This document shows, piece by piece, positions 48,044 to 57,776 of a stretch of DNA of 64,000 nucleotides. Position 1 is the stretch's first letter. Each line of letters begins with the position of its first letter. Made by a program: the position numbers and the translations under genes. The stretch covers positions 40,687 through 104,686 of the forward strand of contig NZ_MSJP01000026.1 in assembly GCF_014596525.1 (NCBI RefSeq), read 5' to 3'. This stretch comes from Streptomyces sp. CBMA291 (lineage in GTDB: Bacteria > Actinomycetota > Actinomycetes > Streptomycetales > Streptomycetaceae). The notes beneath the pieces were generated by a model. It was not told the DNA's origin and did not search any database. It saw only the letters and a list, made by a program, of their open reading frames with translations.

Positions 48044-49990
48044 ATGGAATCTCCTGAAACACCAGAGAAATCCCGCTCCTCCGGATCCGACACCCTCACC
48101 GAATCCACCGCCCCCACCGGATCGGACTCCCCCGCCGCATCCGACACGGCCACCGGATCGGACGAACCCCCCGCCTCACTCGAAGGGGCCCCCAGGAAAG
48201 GCTCGGTGGCCCTCGCCCTGCGCTTCTACGGGCGGGAGCTGCTCCGGCTGCGCCGGCTGACCGTGCCCGCGATGCTGCTGCCCGCCGTCGGGAACATCTT
48301 CCTCGGCTACGTCTCCCCGTTGATCGTCGCCAAGCTCGTGGGCCGGATCGCCGAGGGGGGCGGCGCCCTCGCCCTCGGTCCGCTCCTGCCGTACGTCCTC
48401 GCCTTCGCGGGAGTCCTGCTGTTCGGGGAGGCGCTGTGGCGGCTCGGCTTCCACTGTCTGAACAGGCTCGACGCGCGGGGTCTGGAGAACCTGTACGTGA
48501 CGGGGATGGACGAGCTGTTCGCCAAGGACGCCGCCTTCTTCCACGACAACTTCGCCGGGTCGCTGACCAAGCGGGTCCTGAGCTTCGCCGGGCGTTTCGA
48601 GGACGTCGTCGACACGCTGACGTTCTCCGTCCTCGGCAGTCTCGTGCCGCTGCTGTTCGCCTCGGTGGTGCTGTGGCGCTACGACCCCGTCCTGGTGGCC
48701 GGACTGCTCACGCTGATCGCGCTCACGGCGCTCTGCGTGGTGCCGCTGATCCGGCGGCGGCAACGGCTGGTCGCCGAGCGCGAACAGGCGATCGCCCGTG
48801 TCTCCGGGCACGTCGCCGACAGTCTGACGAACATGGACACCGTACGGGCGTTCGCCGCCGAGAGGCAGGAGGCGGCCGAGCACCGCTCACGGGTCGCGGA
48901 GTCACGGCGTCTGACGCTGCGTTCGTGGGACTACGGCAATCTGCGGATCGACACGATCGTCGCCCCGATGTCGGTCCTCACCAATGTCCTGGGGCTCGTC
49001 CTGGCGCTCGGGCTCGGGGCGGCGGACCACGGCGTGGAGGTGGTCATCGTGGCCTTCACGTACTACGCCAACGCCACCCGGATCATGTTCGAGTTCAACC
49101 AGATCTACCGGCGGCTCGAAAGCTCGGTGACGGAGGCGGCGCAGTTCACCGAGTTGCTGCTCGACCCGCCCACCGTGGTCGACCCGCCGTCGCCCGATCC
49201 GCTGCGGAAGGGCCCCGCCGACGTCCGCTTCGAGACGGTGCGCTTCTCGTACGGCGGGAAGAAGCTCTTCGACGGTCTGGAACTCGACGTGCCCAGCGGT
49301 ACGAGGGTGGGGCTCGTCGGGCGGTCCGGCGGCGGCAAGACCACGCTGACGCGGTTGCTGCTGCGGATGACGGACGTCGACGGCGGGCGGATCCTGATCG
49401 GCGGGCAGGACATCAGCCGGCTGCGGCAGACGGATCTGCGCGGGCTCATCTCCTATGTGCCGCAGGAGCCGGTGATGTTCCACCGGACGCTGCGGGACAA
49501 CATCGCGTTCGCCCGCCCCGACGCCACCGACGCCGAGGTCCGGCGCGCGGCGGAGGCGGCGCATGTGACGGAGTTCGCCGACGGACTGCCCGAGGGCTTC
49601 GGCACGCTGGTGGGCGAGCGGGGCGTGAAGCTGTCCGGCGGCCAGCGCCAGCGGGTCGCGCTCGCCCGCGCGATCCTGCGGGACGCGCCGGTGCTGCTGC
49701 TCGACGAGGCGACCAGCGCCCTGGACTCCGAGAGCGAGGTGCTGGTCCAGGACGCGCTGTGGCGGCTGATGGAGGGCCGTACGGCGCTGGTGGTGGCGCA
49801 CCGGCTCAGTACCGTCGCCACGATGGACCGGCTCGTCGTCCTGGACCGGGGCCGGATCGTCGAGCAGGGCACGCACCAGGAGTTGCTGGACGCCGAGGGG
49901 TCCTACGCGCGTCTGTGGCGGCACCAGTCGGGCGGCTTCCTCGACGCCCCCGCCACGTCGGGCCCTCCGGCACCCGCAAAGCCCCGCTGA
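48044..49990 (+). CDS. ABC exporter, fused membrane and ATPase domains
   Basis: A 648-residue half-transporter, likely a homodimer. After a Ser/Thr/Pro-rich cytoplasmic leader of about 55 residues come six membrane helices (about 65-350; LLRLRRLTVPAMLLPAVGNIFLG in pieces). The nucleotide-binding domain has Walker A GRSGGGKTTLTRLL (about 425-438), Q-loop SYVPQEPVMFH, signature KLSGGQRQRVALARAIL (about 528-544), Walker B PVLLLDEATSALD and H-loop VAHRLSTV. The class exports lipids, peptides or drugs; specificity is not readable. The start ATG at 48044 lacks a strong ribosome binding site, so an upstream start is possible. A perfect 18-bp hairpin with T-run follows the gene. Confidence 0.9.
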   Translation: MESPETPEKSRSSGSDTLTESTAPTGSDSPAASDTATGSDEPPASLEGAPRKGSVALALRFYGRELLRLRRLTVPAMLLPAVGNIFLGYVSPLIVAKLVGRIAEGGGALALGPLLPYVLAFAGVLLFGEALWRLGFHCLNRLDARGLENLYVTGMDELFAKDAAFFHDNFAGSLTKRVLSFAGRFEDVVDTLTFSVLGSLVPLLFASVVLWRYDPVLVAGLLTLIALTALCVVPLIRRRQRLVAEREQAIARVSGHVADSLTNMDTVRAFAAERQEAAEHRSRVAESRRLTLRSWDYGNLRIDTIVAPMSVLTNVLGLVLALGLGAADHGVEVVIVAFTYYANATRIMFEFNQIYRRLESSVTEAAQFTELLLDPPTVVDPPSPDPLRKGPADVRFETVRFSYGGKKLFDGLELDVPSGTRVGLVGRSGGGKTTLTRLLLRMTDVDGGRILIGGQDISRLRQTDLRGLISYVPQEPVMFHRTLRDNIAFARPDATDAEVRRAAEAAHVTEFADGLPEGFGTLVGERGVKLSGGQRQRVALARAILRDAPVLLLDEATSALDSESEVLVQDALWRLMEGRTALVVAHRLSTVATMDRLVVLDRGRIVEQGTHQELLDAEGSYARLWRHQSGGFLDAPATSGPPAPAKPR

Positions 49991-50010
49991 GTCCGGGTGG
50001 CGGAACGGCG

Positions 50011-50053
50011 GCGCCCGCCCCGGACGGTCGAACCGTCCGGGGCGGGCGCTTTT
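50011..50053 (+). terminator. Intrinsic terminator after the ABC exporter
   Basis: An 18-bp perfect stem (arms 50011-50028 and 50032-50049, beginning GCGCCCGCCCC) with a 3-base loop is followed by TTTT. It lies 21 bases past the exporter stop and before the converging surface-protein gene. Confidence 0.93.
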
Positions 50054-50074
50054 CCGGCTTGCGCGGGGTGCCGG

Positions 50075-52624
50075 TCAGGCGGTCTTACGGCAGGTGCCGT
50101 GACCGTGGGAACCGTATCCCTGGGAGCCGTAGCCCTCGTCGCCGTAACCCGGCTCGCAGGGCTCCTCCTCGCGCCGGTTGGCGAGGCGGGCGACCACGAC
50201 CTCGTGGCCCTCGCCGATCACGTACGGGCCCGTCACCGGGTCGGCGGGCAGGACGAAGCCGTCCGGCACACCGGTCTCGCGCAGGTAGTACGTGCCGTGG
50301 TCGAGGTCGTCGAAGGTGCACAGACCGTTGGTGCCGGTCGTGCACGCGGTCCCGACGCGGCTGTCGGGGTCGGCGCCGCCGGTCTGGAGACCGGGAACTC
50401 CGTTGGTCTCCTCCCACAGCTCGAAGGTCGCGCCCGGCAGCGGGGCGTGGTTGTCGGCGTCGGTCTTGATCAGCTCGATCGTGCCGGTGCCCGGCGGAAC
50501 GACGGAACGCGTGTCCTCCGCCGTCACGGAGACGCCCTCGGAGGCGTTCGCGTCCGTCAGGACCAGCGGACCGAACACGGCGGGCGACGGCAGATCGTAA
50601 CCAGGCGGAGCCGCCGTCTCCTGCCAGTAGTACGTACCCGTCTCCACCGTCCGGGAACACACACCGTCCGCACCGGTCACACAGTCCGCACCGACCTGCG
50701 TGTCGGGGTTGATCCCGGTCGTCTGCAAACCGGCCACGCCGTTGGTCTCCTCCCACAGGCGGAAGGTCGCTCCTTGCAGCACCGCGCCCGTCTCGGCGTC
50801 CGTCTTCACCACACGGACGTCACCGGTGCCCGGCGGAACGACGGAACGCGTGTCCTCCGCCGTCACCGAGACACCCTCGGAGGCGTTCGCGTCCGTCAGG
50901 ACCAACGGACCGAAGACCGCGGGCGACGGCAGCTCGTAACCAGGCGGGGCCACGGTCTCCTGCCAGTAGTACGTACCCGTCTCCACCGTCCGCGAGCACA
51001 CACCATCCGCACCCGTCACACAGTCCGCACCGACCTGCGTGTCAGGGTTCGCCCCGGTCGTCTGCAAACCGGCCACACCATTGGTCTCCTCCCACAAGCG
51101 GAAGGTCGCCCCCTGCAACACCGCACCCGTGTCGGCGTCCGTCTTCACCACACGGACGTCACCGGTCGTCGGCGGAACGACGGAACGCGTGTCCTCCGCC
51201 GTCACGGACACCCCTGCCTCCGCGTTGCCCTCCGTCAGGACCAGCGGACCGAACACGGCGGGCGACGGCAGATCGTACCCAGGTGGAGCCGCCGTCTCCT
51301 GCCAGTAGTACGTACCCGTCTCCACCGTCCGCGAGCACACACCATCCGCACCCGTCACACAGTCCGCACCGACCTGCGTGTCGGGATTCGCCCCGGTCGT
51401 CTGGAGACCGGCCACACCGTTCGTCTCCTCCCACAGACGGAAGGTCGCCCCCTGCAACACCGCGCCCGTCCCCGCGTCCGTCTTCACCACACGGACGTCA
51501 CCGGTGGTGGGGATGGGGGTGCCGCAGTCCGGCAGGTCGCCGTTGAAGGGGTAGGCGTGGAACTCCTGGCCGCCGCCGCCCGTGGCCGAGCTGGTGTGGG
51601 TGAGCGAACCCGTCGTGAAGAAGCGCCCGTTGGAGCCCGGGACCGAGACCGTCGACATCGACGTCTGCTCGCCGACGAGGACGCTGCCCTGGAACTGGCC
51701 CGTGCCCTCAAGGGTCATCGACGTGGCGTCGGGGAAGTTCCACAGCAGCCGCTCGCGGTAGGCGTTCAGCGGGTCGATGGCGTCGTCGATGCCACCGCTG
51801 TAGGTGTTGATCGTACGGTCGGTGCCGAGGATGTTGACGAGGATCGTCGCCCCGTCCGGGATGTTCTCGAAGACCAGACCCTGCTGGCCGCCGGTCGGCC
51901 CCGCGAGGTCGAAGTCGACGTTGAAGACCTGGAGGGCCGAGGTGCCGTCACCCGTGAAGACCGTCTGGCCGCCCTGGTTGTCGGCGGTGCCCGTGGGGGT
52001 CCTCGGCACGCCGTCGACCCGCGCGTAGCAGCGGCTGGCCGCGGTGAGCTGGTCGCGCAGTCCGATGTACGGCACGATGGCGTTCGCGTCCTGGACGAGG
52101 GTGCCGATCACGGTGCCGGTGACCGAGCCCGCGTGCCGTACGGTCCCGATCTCGTCGGGAAGGCCGCCGGTGGTCTCCAGGCGCTGCTCCGGAGCGATCG
52201 TGATGTCCCCGCCGGTGGTGAGGAAGTCCGCGTCCCTGGACGGGGGGACGCGGGAGCCCACGCCGACGATGCCGAGGTTGTAGAGACCGGCCTCGGGGTC
52301 CTTGTTCTGGTCGAAGTTGTCGAGGACGACGACCCGCCCCTCGGCCTCGGCGGCACGGCTGCGGACCAGGAAGTCGTCGCCGACGAAGACGTTGATCGCG
52401 TCGTCCCGCCCGGCGAACGGCAGGTTGTTGATCCCGGGGAACGGGTCGGGGCAGTCCCCGGGGACGCAGGGGCCGAGTCCCCCGGGCAGCGGCGCCGCAC
52501 TGGCGACCTGGGCTGCCGGCCCGAGAAGCAGCGCGGGCAGCGACGCCAGGGCGACGGCTGAGGAGAGTACGGCCGAGCCGGGCCGCCGACGGCGACGGCG
52601 GCGCTCGGTGGTGTGCTGTGTCAT
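50075..52624 (-). CDS. Secreted surface protein: choice-of-anchor A domain plus four SpaA-like repeats
   Basis: An 849-residue exported protein. A signal peptide (Arg-rich start, [20 protein letters not shown]) is followed by a choice-of-anchor A domain (about 60-375; [46 protein letters not shown]). Three nearly identical 113-residue prealbumin/SpaA-like modules come next ([11 protein letters not shown]...[12 protein letters not shown]...[19 protein letters not shown]), then a diverged fourth ([12 protein letters not shown]). Such modules in Gram-positive surface proteins often form internal isopeptide bonds. The tail is [22 protein letters not shown]; no LPXTG sorting signal is visible, so anchoring is unclear. 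ATG at 52624 is chosen for the signal peptide; its ribosome binding site is poor. Confidence 0.85.
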   Translation of the reverse strand: MTQHTTERRRRRRRPGSAVLSSAVALASLPALLLGPAAQVASAAPLPGGLGPCVPGDCPDPFPGINNLPFAGRDDAINVFVGDDFLVRSRAAEAEGRVVVLDNFDQNKDPEAGLYNLGIVGVGSRVPPSRDADFLTTGGDITIAPEQRLETTGGLPDEIGTVRHAGSVTGTVIGTLVQDANAIVPYIGLRDQLTAASRCYARVDGVPRTPTGTADNQGGQTVFTGDGTSALQVFNVDFDLAGPTGGQQGLVFENIPDGATILVNILGTDRTINTYSGGIDDAIDPLNAYRERLLWNFPDATSMTLEGTGQFQGSVLVGEQTSMSTVSVPGSNGRFFTTGSLTHTSSATGGGGQEFHAYPFNGDLPDCGTPIPTTGDVRVVKTDAGTGAVLQGATFRLWEETNGVAGLQTTGANPDTQVGADCVTGADGVCSRTVETGTYYWQETAAPPGYDLPSPAVFGPLVLTEGNAEAGVSVTAEDTRSVVPPTTGDVRVVKTDADTGAVLQGATFRLWEETNGVAGLQTTGANPDTQVGADCVTGADGVCSRTVETGTYYWQETVAPPGYELPSPAVFGPLVLTDANASEGVSVTAEDTRSVVPPGTGDVRVVKTDAETGAVLQGATFRLWEETNGVAGLQTTGINPDTQVGADCVTGADGVCSRTVETGTYYWQETAAPPGYDLPSPAVFGPLVLTDANASEGVSVTAEDTRSVVPPGTGTIELIKTDADNHAPLPGATFELWEETNGVPGLQTGGADPDSRVGTACTTGTNGLCTFDDLDHGTYYLRETGVPDGFVLPADPVTGPYVIGEGHEVVVARLANRREEEPCEPGYGDEGYGSQGYGSHGHGTCRKTA
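50489..51505 (-). repeat. Three 339-bp near-identical coding repeats
   Basis: Units at 51167-51505, 50828-51166 and 50489-50827 are each exactly 339 bp (113 codons) and nearly identical, as seen from the matching ACACGGACGT words at 51150, 51489 and 50811. Such identity suggests recent duplication or gene conversion and makes copy number prone to change. Confidence 0.9.
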
Positions 52625-52855
52625 GGCGCGAGTCTCGGTTCCCGAGGGGTCCCGAACCACGCACGGTGACCGGTGTTGATCCGCCCGTGGCCCGTCATCA
52701 CCGCCACGCGTGAAGGGCGGACGGCCGGATGGCCGAACCGGGTGCTCCGCCCTGGGAGGGCGGTACGGCGCCCCGGACCCCGCACTCCCGGCCGGGTCCG
52801 GTGCCGGGATCGGGGCCGGAATCGGGACCGGGCGCCGGTTCCGGGCGCCGGACCG

Positions 52856-55813
52856 TCAGGACGATTCCGCCTCCCTGAGCTTGAGTCTGATCCCTTCCGC
52901 GTCGTCGTGCCCGAGCGCGTCCAGGAGTTCCCAGGCTCGCCGCCAGGCGTCCTGGGCGGCTTCGGGGTGGCCCGAGGACTGTTCCGCGTCGCCCAGATGG
53001 TCCAGGGAGAGGGCCTCGTAGTGGGGGGCGCCGACCTCGCGCAGACCGTCCGCCGAGAGGCGGAAGCAGCGCACCGCCCGGTCGAGGTCGCCGGTCTCCT
53101 GGTGCACCACGCCGATGCTGTCCCAGGTGAGGGCGAGGCTGCGCAGGTCGCCGAGTTCCTCGAAGACCACCCGGGCGGCCTCGCACATGGCCAGGGCTTC
53201 CGCGTGGTTGCCGAGCAGGGCGTAGAAGTACCCCACGTTGTTGAGGGCCTTGGCCTCTCCGCTGCGGTTGCCCAGGGCCCGGAAGAGCGCGAGCGCCTGC
53301 TCGTTGTGGTGCAGTGCCTCCTCGGGGCGTTCCCGCCGCTCGTACCGGCCCGCGAGGTCGAGATGGACGTCCGCCTGGCCGTACAGGTCCTCCTCGGCGG
53401 TGAACAGGGCGAGAGCCCTGCGCAGATGGGCCTCGCCCGCAGCCTCCCGGACGTTCCAGCGCAGTGCCGAGGCCAGGCTCCTGAGCGCCTTCGCCTGGGC
53501 CGTCGGGTCGTCGAGCCGCTCCGCAGCCCGCAGCGCGGCGGTCTGGACGACGACCCCGTCGTCCCAGTGCCCGCCCCAGAAGAGGTACGTCTTGAGGAGG
53601 TGGGCCAGCTGCCAGCAGGCGAGGTCGAGTCCGGCGTCGCCGAGCCGGGAGACGGTCTGCACCAGGGCCGCGTGCTCCCCGGTGAACCACTCTCTGGCCG
53701 CCGTGACGTCCGCGATCACCTCCGGGCGCACCCCGCGCCCCGTCTTGTCGGGCAGACCGGCGGGGCTCAGCGAGGGGTCCATGAACAGGCTGGCCACCTG
53801 CGCGGTGCGCAGATAGTGCTCGGCGAGGCGGCGCAGGGCGGAGAGCCGTCGTGCCCCGGAGTCCTGCTGTTCGCCCAGCTCGGTCGCGTACGAGCGCAGC
53901 AGGTCGTGGAAGGCGTACCGCCCTTCGGCGTCCTCGGTGACGAGGTTGGCCCGTGCCAGTTCGGTGAGGAGTTCCTCCACCCGTGACGGCGGTACGGCGG
54001 CGAGGCTGGCGGCCACGGCCACCGTGACCCTGGGCCCGGGGTGGACGGCCAGCATCCGGAAGAGGCCCGCCGCTTCGGGGCTCAGCGTCTCGTAGGACCA
54101 GGAGAGGACCGCGCGGACGTCGCTGAGGGCGTCGCTTCCGGTGAAGGCGTCGAGCCCCCGGGAGCGGCGCAGCCGTTCGACGAGCCGGGTCAGGCTGAGG
54201 GCGGGGGTGACGGCGGCCCGCGCGCCGACGACGGCCAGCGCCAGCGGGAGCCGCGCGGTCAGTTCGACGGCTTCGTCGGCCGCGCGGGGGTCGGCGGCGA
54301 CCCGGTCGTGACCGACGCGGGCGGCGAGCAGTTCGCGTGCCTCGTCGGGCGGCAGCACGTCCAGGGCCACCGGCTGGGCGCCTTCGACGGCGACGAGGCC
54401 GAGGAGCTGGTCCCTGCTGGTCACCAGGGTGAGGCTGGTGGCGGAGCCGGGCAGCAGCGGCCGTACATGGGCGGCGTCGCGGGCGTTGTCGAGGAGGATC
54501 AGCAGCCGGCGCCCGTCGGTGAGCGTGCGGAGGAGAGCGGTGCGGGCCTCCTGGTAGGCGGGGACGCGGGCACGCGGGACACCGAGCCCTTCGAGGAGGC
54601 TCCGCAGGGCGTTGTCCGGGGTGACGGCGGACCCTTCGGGGCCGAAACCGCGTAGGTCCAGGTGGAGTTGGCCGTCGGGGAAGTGCTCGCGGACGCGGTG
54701 TGCCCAGTGCACGGCGAGGGTCGTCTTGCCGACGCCTCCCGGACCGGAGAGGACGACCATTCCGCCGCCTCCGTACCGGCGGGCGTCGCCGAGGAGCGCG
54801 TCGAGCCGGGCGAGTTCGGCCTTGCGGCCCGAGAAGTAGCGCGAGGCAGGCGGGAGTTGGGCGGGCACATGGCCACCGGCCGGGCCCGGACCCGACCGCC
54901 CGGCCGTACTCTCGGGCGAATCCGGGGCCGAAGCCGGGGCCGAGGTCGAGGTCGGGTTCGTCGTCGGCGTCGGGGGCCGGTTCCGGGTCCGGTCCGATAC
55001 GGGCGGGACGGCACCGGGGACGGGGGAAGAGGGGGACGAGGCCGGGAAGGGCTTCGTCAGGGGCTCGTCGGGGCCCCGCAGGATCTCGGCCAGCGCCTCC
55101 TGCACGGTACGCGCGGGCTCCACGCCCAGTTCGTCCGCGAGGGTTCTCCGGAGCCGGTGGAAGACGGCCAGGGCCTCGGCCTGCCGGTCGGTGCGGTGCA
55201 GGGCGAGCATCAGATGCCGGTGGAAGCCCTCCCGCAGCGGGTGCTGCTCGGTCAGCGCGTACAGTTCGGCGGCCAGCCCGTCGTACCGGCCGAGTCGCAG
55301 GTCCGCCTCGCAGCGCCACTCCAGCGCGACGAGCCTGGCCTCCTCGAAGACCTGGAGCCCCGGCGCGTACCGGGGGCTCAGGCAGAGTCCGGGGAGGTCC
55401 GCGAGCGGGCTCCCCCGCCACAGCCCGAGCGCCGCCACGCAGGCGCGGCGCACGGCCTGCCAGTCCTCCTGACGGCGTGCGGCGCGGGCGGTGCTCAGCA
55501 GGTCCTCGTGGACGTCGGCGTCGAGCGTGCCCCGGTCCGCGTCCAGGACGTATCCGGGCGGTACGGAGCGCAGCCGGGCGGCTCCGTCGGGGCCGAGCGC
55601 CCTGCGCAGCCGGGTGATGTGGTTGTGGAGCGAACTCGCGGCCGTCGCGGGCGGGGCGGAGCCCCACAGGGCGGCCTTGAGTTCGTCGGACGAGACCACC
55701 TGGCCGCGCCTCAGGAGCAGAAGGGCCAGCAGGGTACGGACCTTGACGCTGCCGATGACCAGAGGACCGGCGGAGCCCTGTGCCGTGAGCGGGCCGAGCA
55801 GACCGAAACGCAT
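52856..55813 (-). CDS. SARP/AfsR-type regulator with NB-ARC and TPR domains
   Basis: A 985-residue regulator. It has an OmpR-like winged helix (about 1-90; MRFGLLGPLTAQGSAGPLVI, LHNHITRLRRALG) and the bacterial transcriptional activator domain (about 95-245; EDLLSTARAARR, LREGFHRHLMLALHRTDRQAEALAVF). A Ser/Pro/Thr-rich linker (about 255-325) leads to an NB-ARC ATPase with Walker A VVLSGPGGVGKTTLAVHW (near 350-367) and LLILLDNARDAAHVRPLLPG. TPR repeats fill about 700-970 (GNRSGEAKALNNVGYFYALLGN, TWDSIGVVHQETGDLDRAVR). It is typical of global or pathway-specific activators that bind 11-bp direct repeats. ATG at 55813 has GGGAGG upstream. No biosynthetic cluster adjoins it, so its target is open. 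Confidence 0.93.
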   Translation of the reverse strand: MRFGLLGPLTAQGSAGPLVIGSVKVRTLLALLLLRRGQVVSSDELKAALWGSAPPATAASSLHNHITRLRRALGPDGAARLRSVPPGYVLDADRGTLDADVHEDLLSTARAARRQEDWQAVRRACVAALGLWRGSPLADLPGLCLSPRYAPGLQVFEEARLVALEWRCEADLRLGRYDGLAAELYALTEQHPLREGFHRHLMLALHRTDRQAEALAVFHRLRRTLADELGVEPARTVQEALAEILRGPDEPLTKPFPASSPSSPVPGAVPPVSDRTRNRPPTPTTNPTSTSAPASAPDSPESTAGRSGPGPAGGHVPAQLPPASRYFSGRKAELARLDALLGDARRYGGGGMVVLSGPGGVGKTTLAVHWAHRVREHFPDGQLHLDLRGFGPEGSAVTPDNALRSLLEGLGVPRARVPAYQEARTALLRTLTDGRRLLILLDNARDAAHVRPLLPGSATSLTLVTSRDQLLGLVAVEGAQPVALDVLPPDEARELLAARVGHDRVAADPRAADEAVELTARLPLALAVVGARAAVTPALSLTRLVERLRRSRGLDAFTGSDALSDVRAVLSWSYETLSPEAAGLFRMLAVHPGPRVTVAVAASLAAVPPSRVEELLTELARANLVTEDAEGRYAFHDLLRSYATELGEQQDSGARRLSALRRLAEHYLRTAQVASLFMDPSLSPAGLPDKTGRGVRPEVIADVTAAREWFTGEHAALVQTVSRLGDAGLDLACWQLAHLLKTYLFWGGHWDDGVVVQTAALRAAERLDDPTAQAKALRSLASALRWNVREAAGEAHLRRALALFTAEEDLYGQADVHLDLAGRYERRERPEEALHHNEQALALFRALGNRSGEAKALNNVGYFYALLGNHAEALAMCEAARVVFEELGDLRSLALTWDSIGVVHQETGDLDRAVRCFRLSADGLREVGAPHYEALSLDHLGDAEQSSGHPEAAQDAWRRAWELLDALGHDDAEGIRLKLREAESS

Positions 55814-56062
55814 AGCGCGCCTCCCGAGTTCAGTGTTCCGACGACCGCGTGCGCCGGTGACGCCCCGGCACCGGCGTCTTCTCCACGGGTCGCGGCCCCA
55901 TTGAACAGGACACGCGTTCCCGTATCGACAAACTGCCCGAGGGCTGGAATCCACCCGGGCGCGGCGGCACGGGCTTGCTCCTCGGCCGTCGGGGCCGTCG
56001 CAGGTCAGGGGCCGGGACCGGGCGCATACCGTCCCGGAGCCCGCCGCGAAGGGTGGTGATCC

Positions 56063-56446
56063 GTGGTGAACGGTTTCGAGCGGGAAGCCGTCTCCCCGCA
56101 CACCGAGGGCCTCGGCCGCCTCGACGTGCCCCTGCGGGGTGCGGAGGGCGGCGGGCCGCTGGTGCTCCCGGAGGGCACGGTGGTCAGCGTCGGGCTCACC
56201 TTCCGGCTGGGCCGGGAGATCGACGGGCTCGCGTTCGAGGAGGTGCGGGCCAGGAACGGCACCGTGCTGTCGACCGCGCGCACGGTACTGGGGGGCTTCA
56301 GGCCCGGCGGTTCGTACGAGGTGCGGCTGCCGACGGAGCGACTGCCGATGGGGCAGGCGTACCGGGGCTGTACGCGGTGACCGGCCGCTTCACCGACGGC
56401 GAGGGCCGCGAGCCGGCCACGGAACACCACCGGATCCTTCTGGTGC
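56063..56446 (+). pseudogene. RhoGDI-like protein interrupted by a frameshift
   Basis: The first 105 residues (GTG 56063 to the stop near 56380) read VLPEGTVVSVGLTFRLGREI, then DGLAFEEVRARNG, TVLGGFRPGGSYEVRLPTER and LPMGQAYRG. This matches the order of the eukaryotic RhoGDI immunoglobulin-like domain (effort/lysine-rich strand, 'NREIVSGL', 'MVGSY', 'P..G...RG.Y'). Right after AYRG the frame stops, but the +2 frame continues LYAVTGRFTDGEGREPATEHHRILLV, the expected last strands. Adding one base within the CGGGGCTG run near 56370 would restore the domain. It is either a true one-base deletion or a sequencing error. RhoGDI-fold proteins are sporadic in bacteria; the partner here is unknown. Similarity judged by eye. 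Confidence 0.6.
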
Positions 56447-56664
56447 GCCCGACGGACCCGGTCCCGGGACCCGCCTCGCGCGTCGGCCGGGGACCGCGCC
56501 TCAGGGCGCCCGCCACCGCCCCTGCGCCCACGCCTGCCGACGGGGCCGGTCACCGACGAAGGGGCCGGGGCGGTGGCAGGGGCGGTCGTCCTCGCCACCG
56601 TCCCCGTCGGTACGGACCGGCGGGGGCGGTGGCGAGGGGGAAGAGGAGACGGCGGGTGCGGGAC
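56447..56664. other. GC-rich gap with imperfect inverted repeats
   Basis: The gap between the RhoGDI-like remnant and the sigma gene stop holds CCACCGCCCCTG and its near inverse GGGGCGGTGGCAGGGG, which may fold as a terminator. If the RhoGDI-like gene is read through the frameshift, its frame stays open across this gap. No separate gene is seen. Confidence 0.4.
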
Positions 56665-57567
56665 TCAGCCCGTCGGGGTGGGCGCGGGGCCCTCGGCGGC
56701 GAGGCCCGCCCGCAGTTCGTCCAGGATGCGTCTCAGCAGTCGGGAGACGTGCATCTGGGAGAGGGAGAGGCGTTCGCCGATCTGCGCCTGAGTGAGGTCC
56801 TGGCCGAAGCGGAGGGCGAGAATGCGCTGGTCCCTGGCGTCGAGGCGGGCCACGAGCGGCTTCAGGGAGGCGAGGTCCTCGATCAGCTCGTAGCAGGGTT
56901 CGGCCTCGGCGAGCCGCCGCGCGGAGACGCGGGGGGTGTCCTCGTCGTCGGGTGACACGTCGAGGGAGCGGGCGGTGTAGCCGTGGGCGGCGATCTCGCC
57001 CTCGGCGACGCGCTCCTCGGAGAGGTGCATCCGGTCGGCGACCTGGGCCCGGGTCGGCCGGTGGCCGAGGTCCTGTTCGAGGGCGTCGGTGGACTTGGCG
57101 AGGTCCACCCGGAGTTCCTGGAGGCGTCGGGGCACCCGTACGGCCCAGGTGGTGTCCCGGAAGAACCGTTTCATCTCGCCGATGACCGTGGGCAGTGCGA
57201 AGGCGGAGAACTCCACGCCCCGGGTCGGGTCGAACCGGTCGATCGCCTTGATCAGGCCGATGGTGCCGACCTGCACGAGGTCTTCCCGCTGCTCGCGCCG
57301 GTTGCGGAAGCGCCGGGCGGCGAACCGCACCAGGCTCAGGTTCAGCTCCACCAGCGTGTTGCGTACGTAGGCGTGCTCGGGCGTTCCCGGCTCCAGCTCG
57401 GCCAGCCTCGCGAAGAGGGCGACGGAGACGGACTGGGCCCGGTCCGTGGAGACCCGGCTCGGGCGGTCGATCTCGGGCAGCCCGGCCAGAGCGGCCCGGC
57501 GCATCCCGGCCCCCGAGGAGGGCCCTGCGCGGGGGGTACGGCTCGTGCGAGCCGGAGTACGGGACAT
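56665..57567 (-). CDS. SigB/SigF-family stress sigma factor
   Basis: A 300-residue group 3 sigma factor. Region 2 reads NLSLVRFAARRFRNRREQREDLVQVGTIGLIKAIDRFDPTRGVEFSAFALPTVIGEMKRFFRD. Region 3 is VPRRLQELRVDLAKSTDALEQDLGHRPTRAQVADRMHLSEERV. Region 4 is LDARDQRILALRFGQDLTQAQIGERLSLSQMHVSRLLRRIL. This is the SigB/F/G/H set of Streptomyces controlling osmotic, oxidative or developmental responses, normally held by RsbW-type anti-sigma kinases. ATG at 57567 has AAGGAGC upstream. An RsbW-like kinase gene lies about 1.5 kb away on the same strand, so a local circuit is plausible. Confidence 0.93.
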   Translation of the reverse strand: MSRTPARTSRTPRAGPSSGAGMRRAALAGLPEIDRPSRVSTDRAQSVSVALFARLAELEPGTPEHAYVRNTLVELNLSLVRFAARRFRNRREQREDLVQVGTIGLIKAIDRFDPTRGVEFSAFALPTVIGEMKRFFRDTTWAVRVPRRLQELRVDLAKSTDALEQDLGHRPTRAQVADRMHLSEERVAEGEIAAHGYTARSLDVSPDDEDTPRVSARRLAEAEPCYELIEDLASLKPLVARLDARDQRILALRFGQDLTQAQIGERLSLSQMHVSRLLRRILDELRAGLAAEGPAPTPTG

Positions 57568-57776
57568 GGGGCTCCTTCGACGGGGGCAGGGGCCCACGTC
57601 GCGGAGTGCACGGCGGAGGTCCGTCGGGTCGAGCGTCCTATGAGGACCCCTTCCCGCTCCGAACGGATCCATGCGGCGGGAACGGCTCGGCTTGACCGAC
57701 CGCCCCGGCCGGGGATGACCGGCCCGGCCGACCGGTAGGGGGCGCTCGTCCTCGGACGGGGGCGAGCCGTACGGGG

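Noticed and set aside
52625..52855. Possible small gene between the SARP and surface-protein genes
   Set aside because: Frames are short and repeat-derived (GGG(A/C)TCGGGGCCGG-like words) with no start context.
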